Shown here: piece after piece, positions 1-11,454 of the stretch
Numbering within the stretch: position 1 is the stretch's first letter
Layout of the letters: every line of letters begins with the position of its first letter
Origin: Oidiodendron maius Zn
Lineage: Eukaryota; Ascomycota; Leotiomycetes; Myxotrichaceae
Direction: 5' to 3'
NCBI GenBank assembly: GCA_000827325.1
Contig: KN832876.1
Span: 496,001 to 560,000 of the forward strand
Length of the DNA stretch: 64,000 bases
Program-made: the position numbers and the translations under genes
Notes under the pieces: model-generated
The model's database searches: none
The model's input: only the letters and a program-made list of their open reading frames with translations
What the model was told of the DNA's origin: nothing

Positions 1-1824
1 ACAAGAAGTCCAACCTCACAGCCAAGCCCTAGCAGCGGTAGTCCGCGAGTGGAAGAAGAGCCTGGAACTTTGCCTTGGATCTCTAGGTCCGAAAGGACAA
101 TCGCAGTCGGTGCGTCCTGTCGCCATTACGCGGTGATAAACCCCCCTTTTGCTGACACGGAGGCTGACTTCTTCATGGCAGGCCCATTAAGCATATATCG
201 AGCACCTGGATCTGTAGCGTTTTTGAACTGCTCGCATGCATTACGGGCAATATTACCGAAGTCGCAGTGCTGGGAGGTGGATGGCTCTGGCAAATTCGTC
301 CTGCAGATACGACCGCCTCAATACTGGCGAATTGAACTGCCGAGCACGAATGATGATGAGGAGACTCGAGTCGGGGAGCTGAAAGATGTCTTAGGGAGAG
401 TGCTCTTATTTGAGAAGACGCCTTGCCCATTCAAGAGGAATTTTACGGTGGAACTCCCCGAACCGCCTCTAACTCCTGTAAAGAAGAGGCCATGGAGACC
501 GGTCGAGAAGCCAAAACTCGTCATAGAGCCTACACCAGAACATCGAGAAAGCTCTGGCTCTACCAGCCAAGAAGGTCCTAAAGAGATATCGTGGCCGTCG
601 ACGCCAACTACTGATACCGCGCATACCCGCTCCCCTTCTCCATCTCATGATTCACGCCCCTCGACAGCAACCACCCATTCAACTGACGACGATGATCGTC
701 TGAAGCGGGAGAACGAATCTAACTTGTCCCCTACCATATTCCATGGATGTGTTAATACAACAAAAGAAGATCGAATATCTCGCTCTGAAATCCCCTCCTC
801 CGCACCCTCGGATGTGAAGCACGATGGCTGGACCACATTTGAGGAAGATGGCGAGAGTTTCAGCGATGCGACTAGCGATACCAATATGACACCCAAAGGA
901 CCTTTGCCGCCACTACCCACTCAATCGGCGATATACGATCCTGAGACGAGATCTCGGCCACAGGCAATGCAGACCTGCAGCCGATCAATAACTGCCCCGC
1001 CTGTTCTCTCGCTTGTCACAAGTCGGGGGTCCAAGCCCAGAACAAGCTCTCCTCTGCGAAGTAAAAGAAATGCGGATGTAGACTCGTCTTTTTCTTCTAG
1101 CGTTGAATCGTTCCACTCGGTACAGTCCTGGCATTCACCTCTAAACTCTCCTTCTCCCCTGACTTCGGAGTTTTCGTCGGCAACCCCTACCTACCCCTAC
1201 CCACATGATAATATCGTTCTGCCGAAACGACGTGAGGGCGATACTTCAGAAGCTCCGATCACCCCTGACACTCCTCATTTGTGGGAGACGACGTCTGCGG
1301 ATTCAGATTCCTTTCAAATTAGCTCGTCACCGCCACCTCAGACTCCTGCCTTGGTGAACGATGCGAATGAGAAGTCAGACGAGGAGCAGGTCGAAGCTGT
1401 AACGCCGCCGACCATACGATCGAAGGTCAGGCAGCATGCATTAACGGCTGGCACCTCCCACCGTCGGGGCCTCTCCCCTCTGCCAGCAGCTGTGAATCTC
1501 ATCTCTCCCCCGAGACAACGCTTAGGCTCGCTTCAAACCGCGAAGCATATTCCTACTGCAATCATACAGAAGACATGCGAGATTCTTCTGAGCCCTCCTA
1601 GCCACTTATTTCAGCTGATGCTTAATATCGCTTCTAAGATTGCTGTGGGAGAGTGGAGAGGTGTTCTCCCTGGCCAAGCAGAGGCAGTTCATTGGGATTT
1701 CGAAGATGAGTATGGGGCTACCGAATGGACTGAAGATGATTATGGGATAAGTCTATTCACCGCCCAAGACAAGGCTAGGAAAGAATCTATAGACCACCAA
1801 GGAGGCAGTTGGGAGGTTGACTGA
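1..1824 (+). CDS. INP1: Inheritance of peroxisomes protein 1 (Inp1), 5' partial
   Basis: The frame is open from base 1 with no stop, so the true start lies upstream of the window; the GTG at 49 is not a start. Inp1 is the peripheral peroxisomal membrane protein that tethers peroxisomes to the cell cortex and keeps some in the mother cell during division. The N-terminal 140 residues seen are a compact domain of the Inp1 type (PLSIYRAPGSVAFLNCS, then PPQYWRIELPS). A long low-complexity Ser/Pro/Thr-rich linker follows. A conserved C-terminal patch near residues 535-590 contains LFQLMLNIASKIAVGEW and an acidic tail. Family assignment is from the N-terminal domain. It ends tail-to-tail with the ubiquitin-S27a gene. 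Confidence 0.8.
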   Translation, partial: TRSPTSQPSPSSGSPRVEEEPGTLPWISRSERTIAVGASCRHYAVINPPFADTEADFFMAGPLSIYRAPGSVAFLNCSHALRAILPKSQCWEVDGSGKFVLQIRPPQYWRIELPSTNDDEETRVGELKDVLGRVLLFEKTPCPFKRNFTVELPEPPLTPVKKRPWRPVEKPKLVIEPTPEHRESSGSTSQEGPKEISWPSTPTTDTAHTRSPSPSHDSRPSTATTHSTDDDDRLKRENESNLSPTIFHGCVNTTKEDRISRSEIPSSAPSDVKHDGWTTFEEDGESFSDATSDTNMTPKGPLPPLPTQSAIYDPETRSRPQAMQTCSRSITAPPVLSLVTSRGSKPRTSSPLRSKRNADVDSSFSSSVESFHSVQSWHSPLNSPSPLTSEFSSATPTYPYPHDNIVLPKRREGDTSEAPITPDTPHLWETTSADSDSFQISSSPPPQTPALVNDANEKSDEEQVEAVTPPTIRSKVRQHALTAGTSHRRGLSPLPAAVNLISPPRQRLGSLQTAKHIPTAIIQKTCEILLSPPSHLFQLMLNIASKIAVGEWRGVLPGQAEAVHWDFEDEYGATEWTEDDYGISLFTAQDKARKESIDHQGGSWEVD

Positions 1825-2235
1825 ATCGCTTCCATGTTAAGTTTTCTTGTGAATTATGTATGAATGTATGAAGTAGCATGGAGCTATGTTGTTGGAGTTG
1901 GGATTGGACGGACAGGGACAGGACAGGAACAGGATGGGATACAATACTCTAAAGCGTGTATTATTCAACCAGCGTTATGATACCAATATTGCGATACGAT
2001 TTTCTCCCCTCGTAGGTAAATTAAGACTCATTTCTAGCTGGCCTCTGAAAATCTGCTTTATGCCCGAGGATCGGAACTCTTGCGTATATTATTGCCTTCT
2101 CATTAGTAAGCCATATAAACGTAACAGACTTCACAGAATGATCAATTGAAGATAGCAACAGTATGACATTGAAGTTCTAATACATCAGAGTCCGTTGACA
2201 GCTATCTCCTCCCTTCAATGAAGGCCATCCAACCC
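1825..2235. other. Convergent intergenic region
   Basis: This is the 3' space between INP1 and the ubiquitin-S27a gene. It is AT-rich with short open frames only, and no gene is seen. It presumably holds both transcript ends. Confidence 0.6.
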
Positions 2236-3104
<869 letters not shown>

Positions 3105-3803
3105 ATGGTCAAAAAGCGCGCATCAAAGTATGCGGATTTCTTTTCTTTTCTTTCTCAGATATTTAGGAATTGAAGGCTAATCATTGCTGTACTCAAATAG
3201 CGGGCGGAACAAGAAAGGCCGCGGCCATGTTAAGCCTGTATGGAAATTCTCGATGGCTCTAACATGATTGATTGATTGATTGATTGAATATAGATCCGTT
3301 GCTCGAACTGCTCTCGATGCACCCCAAAGGACAAGGCGATAAAGAGATTTACCATCAGAAACATGGTCGAATCAGCCGCTATTCGTACGTTATCATTCTT
3401 TGCAACTGCAATCCTACTCTGAATTCTTGGAAACCGAGTTGGAGATGCTACATCGGGGAAGGGGAAGGATTAGAGCCGGCTTGACGAACGATATGCTGAT
3501 ACAAAGTGCTGCAGGTGATATCTCTGATGCATCCGTATTCCCTGAATACACCGTTCCCAAGATGTACCTCAAGTTGCAATACTGTGTCTCTTGCGCCATC
3601 CATGGCAAGATTGTTCGGTAAGACCGCACTTGAGATGAGCCTTGGTCGAACATCTAGATGCTGTATCAGAATTTGATCGCTAACTCTCTCATAGTGTCCG
3701 TTCCCGTGAGGGCCGCCGAAACAGAGCACCACCGCCACGTGTCCGATACAACAAGGACGGAAAGAAAGTCAACCCGAACCAGGCTGCCGCGAAGACTGCT
3801 TAG
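3105..3803 (+). CDS. RPS26: 40S ribosomal protein S26 (eS26)
   Basis: Five exons: 3105-3127, 3201-3237, 3294-3384, 3515-3617 and 3695-3803, all with GT-AG introns of consistent phase, giving 120 residues. The product begins [20 protein letters not shown], then carries the zinc-binding CSNCSRC and later CVSCAIH, and the conserved block [15 protein letters not shown]. This is the small-subunit protein near the mRNA exit channel. The first two coding exons are only 23 and 37 nt, so simple open-frame methods miss the N-terminus. High intron density in a very short gene is usual for fungal ribosomal-protein genes. Confidence 0.97.
3265..3287. repeat. (GATT)n microsatellite in RPS26 intron 2
   Basis: Five to six GATT units lie directly before the TAG acceptor of the second intron, overlapping the branch-site region. 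Confidence 0.85.
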
Positions 3804-4154
3804 GCAAGAGGAGTCGTTTGGGACGGGAGTTGATTGTATGGAATTTGGTTGTACTTAGCCCCAGCTAGACTCAGAGAATAACAGAGCTTGCTTGGCACAC
3901 CATTACAGAAATGTAGGAAAGTGTGCCATTTTTTTTGCCAACATGTTTGTGGAGTGTAGTCTAGTAAAGACAGTAGGCTTTACCCAAAGTCAAAGACGAT
4001 TAATAGTGACGGTAAGATTGAGTAGTGTGTACTGTACAAAGGCGTCGAAGCTTATTTTTGACAAACGCGATGAATGCATTCCAACAGGCGGCTTCAAGAA
4101 AAACAGGTCCTGCAGTTGTCCATTGACAACGAGGGACAACTCCCTCTTTGTACA
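3804..4154. other. Convergent intergenic region
   Basis: This is the 3' space between RPS26 and the RCC1-repeat gene. No gene or repeat is recognised. Confidence 0.5.
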
Positions 4155-5906
4155 TCAGGCTCCCGAGTATACAGCGGTGACCCCTTTACCACATTCAATC
4201 CTTTGCTCTACGCTCACCTTCCTTCCGCCTACTGAAATCTTCTTCCTAGGTGTTATTTGAAACCTAGGCTCGTCTCCCTTTTCCCTAATGTCCCCTTCGA
4301 AATCAAGAGGTGGGATGTACGTAGGGCTATTCACATTGTTCCTCTTCCCGGTTCCCAGCTGGTAGAACTCATTACCTCCCCACAATAACACATCTGACCC
4401 CCAATTTGTGGCGTTTTTGGAAGTAAAAGAATTTGACCCCAGATGTGTCATATTATCCAGTGTCGCGGAAGCATGTGTTGAGCCAATCGACATACGTGCA
4501 ACGCGGATGGGAACTACCGTGTCCTTGACCTCGTCATACTCGCAGAGACCAGAAAGCGATTTAACTTTTGTTGGCGTGTCCTGCATATGAGTCCAGCGCC
4601 CACTACCAAGGGCACCCAAAATTCCTTGCCCACAGGCCCAGGTATCCGCTGTGATACGGCTCAGTCCTTGTGGGTCAGCTTCAGTTTGTGCAGGTACCCT
4701 AACAGCATCAACAGTGAAGAAGGAGTTCAGACCACCAGCCGCAATATTTGTGACTCGGGGTGACAAATTCGAGCCTTTATATAATTTGTCGACAGGAAGG
4801 ATTGACGGTGTAGGGACTATAGGCGCGTCAAGTATACGATCAAATCCAAGTTGGCCAGCGGAATTGTCACCAAAGGAGATGATTGTGCCCTTATCATCGA
4901 GAACCAGAGAATGGTAATCACCAGTAGCAATCTTGCAGATTTTGTAGCCTTTCAATGCGGTAATCTCATTTGGCTCGTCAAAATGCTCAGGAGTCGTTTT
5001 TGTCAAGGCTAGAGCAGAAACTCCTAGCTGGCCTTTTGAAGGCAAGCTGCCAATTGAAATGGCGGAAGAGAACACACGACCAGCCGATGTTAGTATGAGG
5101 CAATGCTCCTGACCACTGCTAATATCCGTGACCCTTTCCCCCCAACCTAAGTTTGCTGGCTTGAGCATTCGATAACCGGGCGAAGATTCCCTATTCCAAA
5201 AGTTGAACCAGGATTGCTCTTGGTGTTTGGGTTCTGACGCATAATCCACCTGGCATACAGGGACGGAATATATGGTCCCATTGGAAGAGAGGGCGATGAT
5301 ACGATCGCGAGAGATGGATATTTTGACGAGATTTTTCTCCTTCAAGGTAGGAGTTGGTCCTTGACTTGCCGATGAGAACCCAGTTCCCCACTGAAGTAGA
5401 TCTCCATTTTCTGCAATTGCAGCGCCGAAATACCTATCCAGCTTAACATCTCGAAGAAGCTTTCCATCGAAGCAGGCAATTCTTGTCGGCTTCTTGATGA
5501 CTATCTCGTCCGAATCTGGAGCAGCTACTCGACCGATATTTGTACCCCAAGCATAAACCCCAGGATTTTCCCAGCTCCTTTTAACTTGCAAATGTTGTGA
5601 GCTGATCAAGTCCCGATTTTCCTCCCTTGAGCGTGCCTTCTTGCGCGGTTCCTCTAACTTGATGTCAAGTCGTGCAGGTGATGACTCTGTTCGAGTCTGC
5701 TTTGGATATAGAAGGTATGCGGCTGCAGCCCCGGCAATGGCAGCAACGATAAATGCCCCCTTCCGACTTCCAGTACGCGATCTGCTATCAGACTCGGGCT
5801 GAGATGTGCTTGCTCCTCTAAAATATATCTTGTTCACAGTCTGGTTCTTGTATGCTCTGGTGGCACTTGACAGCGGCCGAAGCGCACATCTTAAAGGAGG
5901 GAGCAT
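4155..5906 (-). CDS. FMP25: Mitochondrial RCC1-repeat protein, FMP25-like
   Basis: A single exon of 583 residues from ATG at 5906. The N-terminus is a mitochondrial presequence (Arg/Ser-rich, few acids), followed by one hydrophobic segment at about residues 50-66 (FIVAAIAGAAAAYLLYP). After that come RCC1-type blades with repeated GxxxxWG or GxxxSFG signatures, for example GVYAWGTNIG, GTIISFGDNSAGQLG near residue 340 and VLLWGGNEFYQLGTG near residue 515. Yeast Fmp25 is an inner-membrane protein implicated in complex III assembly. This layout (presequence, TM, RCC1 propeller) matches it. It is divergent from COG3. Confidence 0.8.
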   Translation of the reverse strand: MLPPLRCALRPLSSATRAYKNQTVNKIYFRGASTSQPESDSRSRTGSRKGAFIVAAIAGAAAAYLLYPKQTRTESSPARLDIKLEEPRKKARSREENRDLISSQHLQVKRSWENPGVYAWGTNIGRVAAPDSDEIVIKKPTRIACFDGKLLRDVKLDRYFGAAIAENGDLLQWGTGFSSASQGPTPTLKEKNLVKISISRDRIIALSSNGTIYSVPVCQVDYASEPKHQEQSWFNFWNRESSPGYRMLKPANLGWGERVTDISSGQEHCLILTSAGRVFSSAISIGSLPSKGQLGVSALALTKTTPEHFDEPNEITALKGYKICKIATGDYHSLVLDDKGTIISFGDNSAGQLGFDRILDAPIVPTPSILPVDKLYKGSNLSPRVTNIAAGGLNSFFTVDAVRVPAQTEADPQGLSRITADTWACGQGILGALGSGRWTHMQDTPTKVKSLSGLCEYDEVKDTVVPIRVARMSIGSTHASATLDNMTHLGSNSFTSKNATNWGSDVLLWGGNEFYQLGTGKRNNVNSPTYIPPLDFEGDIREKGDEPRFQITPRKKISVGGRKVSVEQRIECGKGVTAVYSGA

Positions 5907-6320
5907 CTCGAGAACTACACATATTAGTATGTACTAGTAGGACCTGCGATATTGGGTAGCAACATACTTGGAAAACTGTGCAGTATTATTTGTAGCGCTG
6001 GTTTTCAGCCTCGCACCGTCGATTGCAATGCCATAACAAGCCGCCAAATATTTTGCTTCGACCAATAAGACTGAGCAACTTGGGGCGGCTATGAGAGTAA
6101 AAAAGACGCGATTGTCTCTGCAGTTGGGATAGGTCATGGGCACGAGATAGATGTCGACGTCAAGCTGCTAAGCTACGCGAAATGCTTGCTACCGTCACAC
6201 CTGCTCAGCCTAACCCACCTAAAGCCCTGTAGTTAACTACAACCGTGTTCATCCGCTGATGATCAGCCTCACGGCTTGTGAATTGCAGTACTGATCGAAT
6301 GACTCATGGGATGAGCAAAA
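5907..6320. promoter_or_regulatory. Divergent promoter region FMP25-like/COG3
   Basis: 414 bp between the two start codons. It holds no open frame worth calling and no clear TATA box. Confidence 0.45.
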
Positions 6321-8879
6321 ATGTACGAAGATACCTGGTACAGCTATGCAGTTGCACATGCACACGATGACCTTGCTTCTCAGCCGACAAAACATCGTCG
6401 AAAAGAATCTCTATTGCAGCAACCAACAGTCAGCCAACTCTCCAATTGCTGCAGTTGGAGATAACAGCTGACTTGTGAAGTAGGATGAGAATCATATATC
6501 TGATGCAACTGAACCTATAAGGGAGTTGTTTGAAGATGCGTCAGCTTTGAAAAGTCCACCAAAGGCAACTTTGGCTAAAAGGGCCAAATCATACAGCAAT
6601 TTCTATGAAGCTGCCATTCATTACTTGGGAAAATCCTCGGAGATAAAGCATGAACTTGACGTGTTCGAAGCTACGGAGCCTATTGAGATAGAAGCTTGCT
6701 TTGAAAAGACCTTTCAAGCTTGCGAGGAAGAATTATTAGATGCCAGCCAGCAAGAGTATCGGTATGTTGGCTGCATAACAATCCTTTTCTACCAAACTAA
6801 CCGCAGAAACAGACTGTATAAGGACCAGTTGACTTTGTCTGAACGGCACCTTGACAGTTTGCTTGACGATACATCGTCGGCATTGGACTTACTCGCCTCC
6901 CTTTCCGAATCTTTCAAACTGGTTGAGAGCCAAACCACCGCATTTCAAGCCCAGTGCGAGGACCTATTGGCTGAGCAGAAACAGCTTCGTGATCTTGCCA
7001 ATGAAATTGGAACTGACCTGCAATACTATGCGTATCTCGAGCCTCTAACACGGAGACTTAATACTCCTGGATCTGGCCGCCTAGTCCAAAACGATGACTT
7101 CTTGGATATGCTAAGGAATTTGAATACATGTATAGATTTTATGGACCAACACGTATGTTTATCGCATTCCCCCCCTGTCTTATAACGTGTCTTTCGATCG
7201 TAGAAATCGACTTTATTTCGTAATATGGAGTACAATCTCAACGGACAACTGACTATTTCTAAGCCGCTATACCGCGATTCTACGGTCTATAAAACTCGCT
7301 ATATTTCGCTTCTTGAGAGATCTCTTAACATCGTCCAGGTTGCTTTCAGTTCTGCTCTTCGGGACGTAACAGATGATGTAACAAAGCAACTGAAATCAAA
7401 GGAACAGAATGAAACCGCTCAGTATATTCTATTGTTCGGCAAATATGAGGCTCTTGTTGACAAACTTGGAGCACCAATCGACAAGCTCTTACATTCCTTA
7501 GAGTTTGCTTTTGGACGAGACGATGATGATGGTAATCGAGATGCTTATATTGAGCAGTGGCATGAACTCTACAAGCAACTGGTCCAGGCGTATCTTAAAT
7601 CCCGAGAGCCACTTGGCCCACTAGTCATGAAGAATCTCCGCAAGCTCACAATCAAGGATGCTAAATCGGACACCGAATTTGAACGCTTCGCCAGAAACTC
7701 AGTTCAATATGTCTTCGACATATGCCGAAACGAGCTAAAGCTTATTGAAACTTTTTTTGGCCATGGCCCATTATTAGCACAGTATTCAACCAGCAACGCA
7801 CAGTACAACTACGCAGAAATTCTAGAGCAACATCGTCTATCACATGTCAAAGCACTTTATACTGTCTTGATGCCGCATCTGAATAATGCTGATTTACGTC
7901 GGGTTGTTGATCTCGTCAATTGGGTAGAAACAATGTGCCTTACACCAGCCGAAGGGGAGGAGGACGCCGACTTACCCAATGAGAACGACAACTCGGCAGC
8001 TCAGATATTCCTTAGTGATCATCTATGGCCGTTGTCCGACACCCTTTTTATCAAAGCCGCCACCGATTTCGAGCACTTCAGACCAACACCGGAAGATCTG
8101 AAATTTGAAATTTTGACACCACAAGTGCACGATAGTGGTAAACTCGGGAAAGGAGAAGATCCAGATGTTCAAATTGGCAGTGCTACTCATACAGATCCCG
8201 CTGTATCAAGAGCTTACCCGACCGTCAAGACTGCTGTCACTTTACTGATTATGTATAACGATAGCAAGTATGAGCGACCAGTAAGTCGTCGAGTCTACCT
8301 CTTTTACAGGGGCACATGAAGCTAATGCTCTGACAGAGGAAAGGAGACGTACTATATGAAATTGTGCATCGAGCAACAGAGTCACTTCAGCGAGCTGCAA
8401 CAAACATTAAGCGTAGTTCCACGATAATGGACGCTCAACTGTTTCTTATCAAGAACCTTATGCTCATTGAGAACCTCTTCATGACGCATGAAATTCCCGA
8501 TTCCATCCGCCAGTCCTCAGAGCTTGACTTTTCTCCTATCTGGGAAACCATCAGAGAGTTGCAGGCCCGGAGGCAGCTGTTTAACCCGTTAGCTTATATT
8601 AATCCTCTGGTGAAGGGCCATTTGGTCCCAGCTGTGATTGACCGTGTTCTCGACGCTAGAAAGGAAATGGAGAAAGTTCTCGTGCAGCAAATTACAGCTT
8701 TCACCAAATACTGGAGAAACCGCTTGGTAGAGAGGAATGCAAAGAATGGGCATGATGTGGCTAAGACGACTGCAGAATTAGAGGCCCTCTTGGACAAGGT
8801 TTTTGAAGAGGAGACGACGAAGGTGGCGTTATGGAGGATGATTAAAGAAGAAGAGGACGGGTGGAGAAGTCAGCAATAG
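6321..8879 (+). CDS. COG3: Conserved oligomeric Golgi complex subunit 3 (Sec34)
   Basis: Five exons: 6321-6428, 6484-6761, 6807-7152, 7204-8280 and 8337-8879, giving 783 residues. The N-terminus reads MYEDTWYSYAVAHAHDD and then KHRRKESLLQQ. The Sec34 domain follows (FEKTFQACEEELLDASQQEYRN, QYYAYLEPLTRRLN). The long helical C-terminal half includes KPLYRDSTVYKTRYISLLERS. Cog3 is a lobe-A subunit of the Golgi tether for intra-Golgi retrograde vesicles. Introns 2 and 3 are multiples of three, so the raw frame runs through them. The first donor (GTCAGC) is the weakest call; it was chosen because it alone restores frame to the DENHISD exon, whose acceptor has a CTGAC branch site. Confidence 0.88.
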
Positions 8880-9284
8880 AGGTTAAGCAAATGGGAAAAT
8901 GGGTCATCTACTCAAGCCAACAATACATTAGGGAACCATCTTCAATTCTTGGGGATGATCAACTAAAATAAAATAAATTGTTCAAAACTTGGTCGGTGGT
9001 GAACATCGGGATATCTTTATGACCGGTCACGTGCAAATCCTCCGGCCACGACATGTAACTTTTAATCGACTCGCGTCTTCCGAGAACTCACTATTTCTGG
9101 TTATTCTGGCCCACAGCAAACAAGCAAGCTTTCCAATCATTATTGCAGCAAAAATCCCTTATTGGTGATTTGCAACTCGCTTTCTCTCCTGTTTAATTTA
9201 CATGGCCATACAAGCAATGTCATAAGAGGACGATCATGCAGCACTTGAAACAATTGCGCCAAAGCTCTCACTGGGATCTTCACA
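8880..9284. other. Intergenic, COG3 3' end and nucleoporin promoter
   Basis: About 400 bp with no gene. AT-rich near 8960 (AATAAAATAAATT, a likely poly(A) region). Confidence 0.5.
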
Positions 9285-11019
9285 ATGGTTGTGTGCAAGT
9301 TTTGGCAGCAAGGCTCATGCAGATATGGAGGTATGGTCCATCTCCAGGTGTGAGAGGCGACAGGCTCAGTTTGAATAGACAGATGTAGATTTGATCATCC
9401 ACCGTTAAACCAAGGCCTTGCCATTGGCAACCGCTTCGCAGCTCTTCAAGGCCCAGACAGTTCGAGTACTCGAAATACTGGCCCTGACGGTATTACTAGA
9501 TCCTCTTATGCCGAGCCTAACTAACTATGTGGGCAGCTGCTGTACGAACAAGCCCCTACTCTCTCGACAAAACTGCCATAATTACAGATCTGTCGTCAGA
9601 ACGGCCGCAATGGATTCTATCAGCATACGGACCAGGTCGGAACGCGCCTGCACAATTGTTTGGAGGACCAATGAGAGAGCAGAGTTTCGAAGAAATGCGC
9701 CTCATGCATTATATGGCTCTTGCATCCGGGAATCCACAACAAGCTGTATGTCTAATCTCCAGAATCTTTGGAGGTGTACTAATCTTGTGTAGGTCCAAGA
9801 AGCAGACAAGCTATTCCAAGCTTCGGAGCAACAAATGCAAACCGTGATCAGTAACGTTGATGGGGCCATAGATTTTATTATAAGCGCGGAAAATGAGCAT
9901 CCCAACAGGATAGATACTTGTCGTGCATCGACTTCTGGCCCACTGTCGACATCAAATCCTCTCAACCAAGGAGGAGGCTCTGCGATTCCCTTTTCTTCTA
10001 CGCAAGGGCAGAATAATCCTTTTGGAGCACCAAGCCAACTAACATCTACCTCAATATTTAGCGCTCCCACTGCCACAGCTCAAAGTGTACCATTTGGACA
10101 GCCATCAGCCCTAGGAGAGAAACCAAATGCCCTCGGCGGAGGTGCTCCAGCTTTTGGGGCACCGTCGCAGCTTGGTGCCGTGGGGGCTTTTGGGCGCCCT
10201 TCTGCTCTAGGACAGAAGCCAAATCCTTTCGGTGCTTCATCAAACGGAGCTTTATCTAGCACATCAAGTGGTGCCTCAGCCCCTTTCGTTTCGTCTGCAG
10301 GAGCTGGGAACCCGTTCTCACAGCCACAGCAGCAGCAAGCAGCGAACCCCTTTGGTGCTCCATCAGGTAGCGGTTTCTCAACATCTGCGCAATCTGCAGG
10401 ACAAGGCCCGTTTTCTAACGCGTCCGACCGAGGCCCAAACCCCTTCACTTCAGCGAACCAATTCGGTGCAAGTCCCGCTCCATTTGGGACACCAGCTGCC
10501 GGTGCTGCAAACCCCTTTGGACAGCCAAGCACTAAGCCGCTTGCAACAAGTGTAAATCCATTTGGCAATGCGCCAGCAAGTGCAGAAAATCAGTTTGGCA
10601 AATCTCCTACTCTTTCGACAACAAATCCGTTTAGTAGTATGGATACGCGCCAGATAGGGACTCCCTCTCAGCCCCTCCCGAATGGAAATGCACTAATTGA
10701 TCCAAATGGGCCGTTACAACATCCGTCCTTAGAAGCATATGGTACCAAGGATCACAATGGAAGATTGACTATGTTCAAAGGAATGAGAGTCGCCTACAAA
10801 GGAGATGAGGCAGGATTTAACACAAAAGATGGGAACTGGCGGAAAATATGGTTTCCGCAAGGAGCTCCTGCTCCGTACAAAGATACTGAAATGGGCGATT
10901 CAAATTATGACGACAACATAGAAGCTGCATATATGCGTCTTCAACAGTCGCGCTCATTTCCCGGAGGGGTTATGCCTATGATTCCACCAAGAAGGGAATG
11001 GTGCACGTTTGATTTTTGA
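9285..11019 (+). CDS. CCCH zinc-finger FG nucleoporin (Amo1/Nup42 type)
   Basis: Four exons: 9285-9330, 9379-9489, 9537-9745 and 9793-11019, giving 530 residues. Exons 1 and 2 join to form a CCCH finger (CKFWQQGSCRYGDRCRFDH, spacing C-x7-C-x5-C-x3-H). This fixes the first acceptor at 9378 rather than the nearer CAG. The next part (SERPQWILSAYGPGRNAP, then LFGG-REQSFEEMR) is the conserved family core. Residues about 210-430 are an FG/NPFG-repeat region. The C-terminus has the block GRLTMFKGMRVAYKGDE. Relatives sit on the cytoplasmic face of the nuclear pore and aid mRNA export; S. pombe Amo1 also affects microtubules. Which paralogue name applies is uncertain. Confidence 0.85.
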
Positions 11020-11454
11020 GCAATGCCTGCGGCATGTGAGTGAGCCTTGATGAGAAACGTGTTGCTTTGGGACGGCGTTGAGGAGGCCTATTGAATTAGG
11101 AGCACACTCAGTGTGTACCACGGGCGTTACAATTGCACGCGATGCCAACGAAGGAATAATAAGAAAACAATCGGAGTAATTCGGATATTGGCAAATACCA
11201 CTGAGTTGCTGCAATGTTCACAACACAACTAAGTCAGAACTGTGGACTCGCACTCTTAGGTTGAGACTTTGTAATATTCTTCTAGTTACCACATTTAAGG
11301 TTCTGATAGTTGTATACCCGTGACAAATATACATTCTGATCTAGCTATTTACACCTTTATGCATTATATGCAATATGCAAATGCATCTCGGGTATTTCCG
11401 ACCTACAACATTTTCAAAACTCTCAAAGTACCGACATCCTTGGTATTGAGATAT
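11020..11454. other. Convergent intergenic region
   Basis: About 435 bp, AT-rich, with no gene recognised. Confidence 0.5.

Noticed and set aside
5934-6143. Upstream exon of the FMP25-like gene
   Set aside because: The frame does not join in phase, and the ATG at 5906 already gives a normal presequence.
10080-10568. Minus-strand 162-codon frame inside the nucleoporin
   Set aside because: It is the antisense shadow of the FG-repeat region, with composition that follows the repeats.
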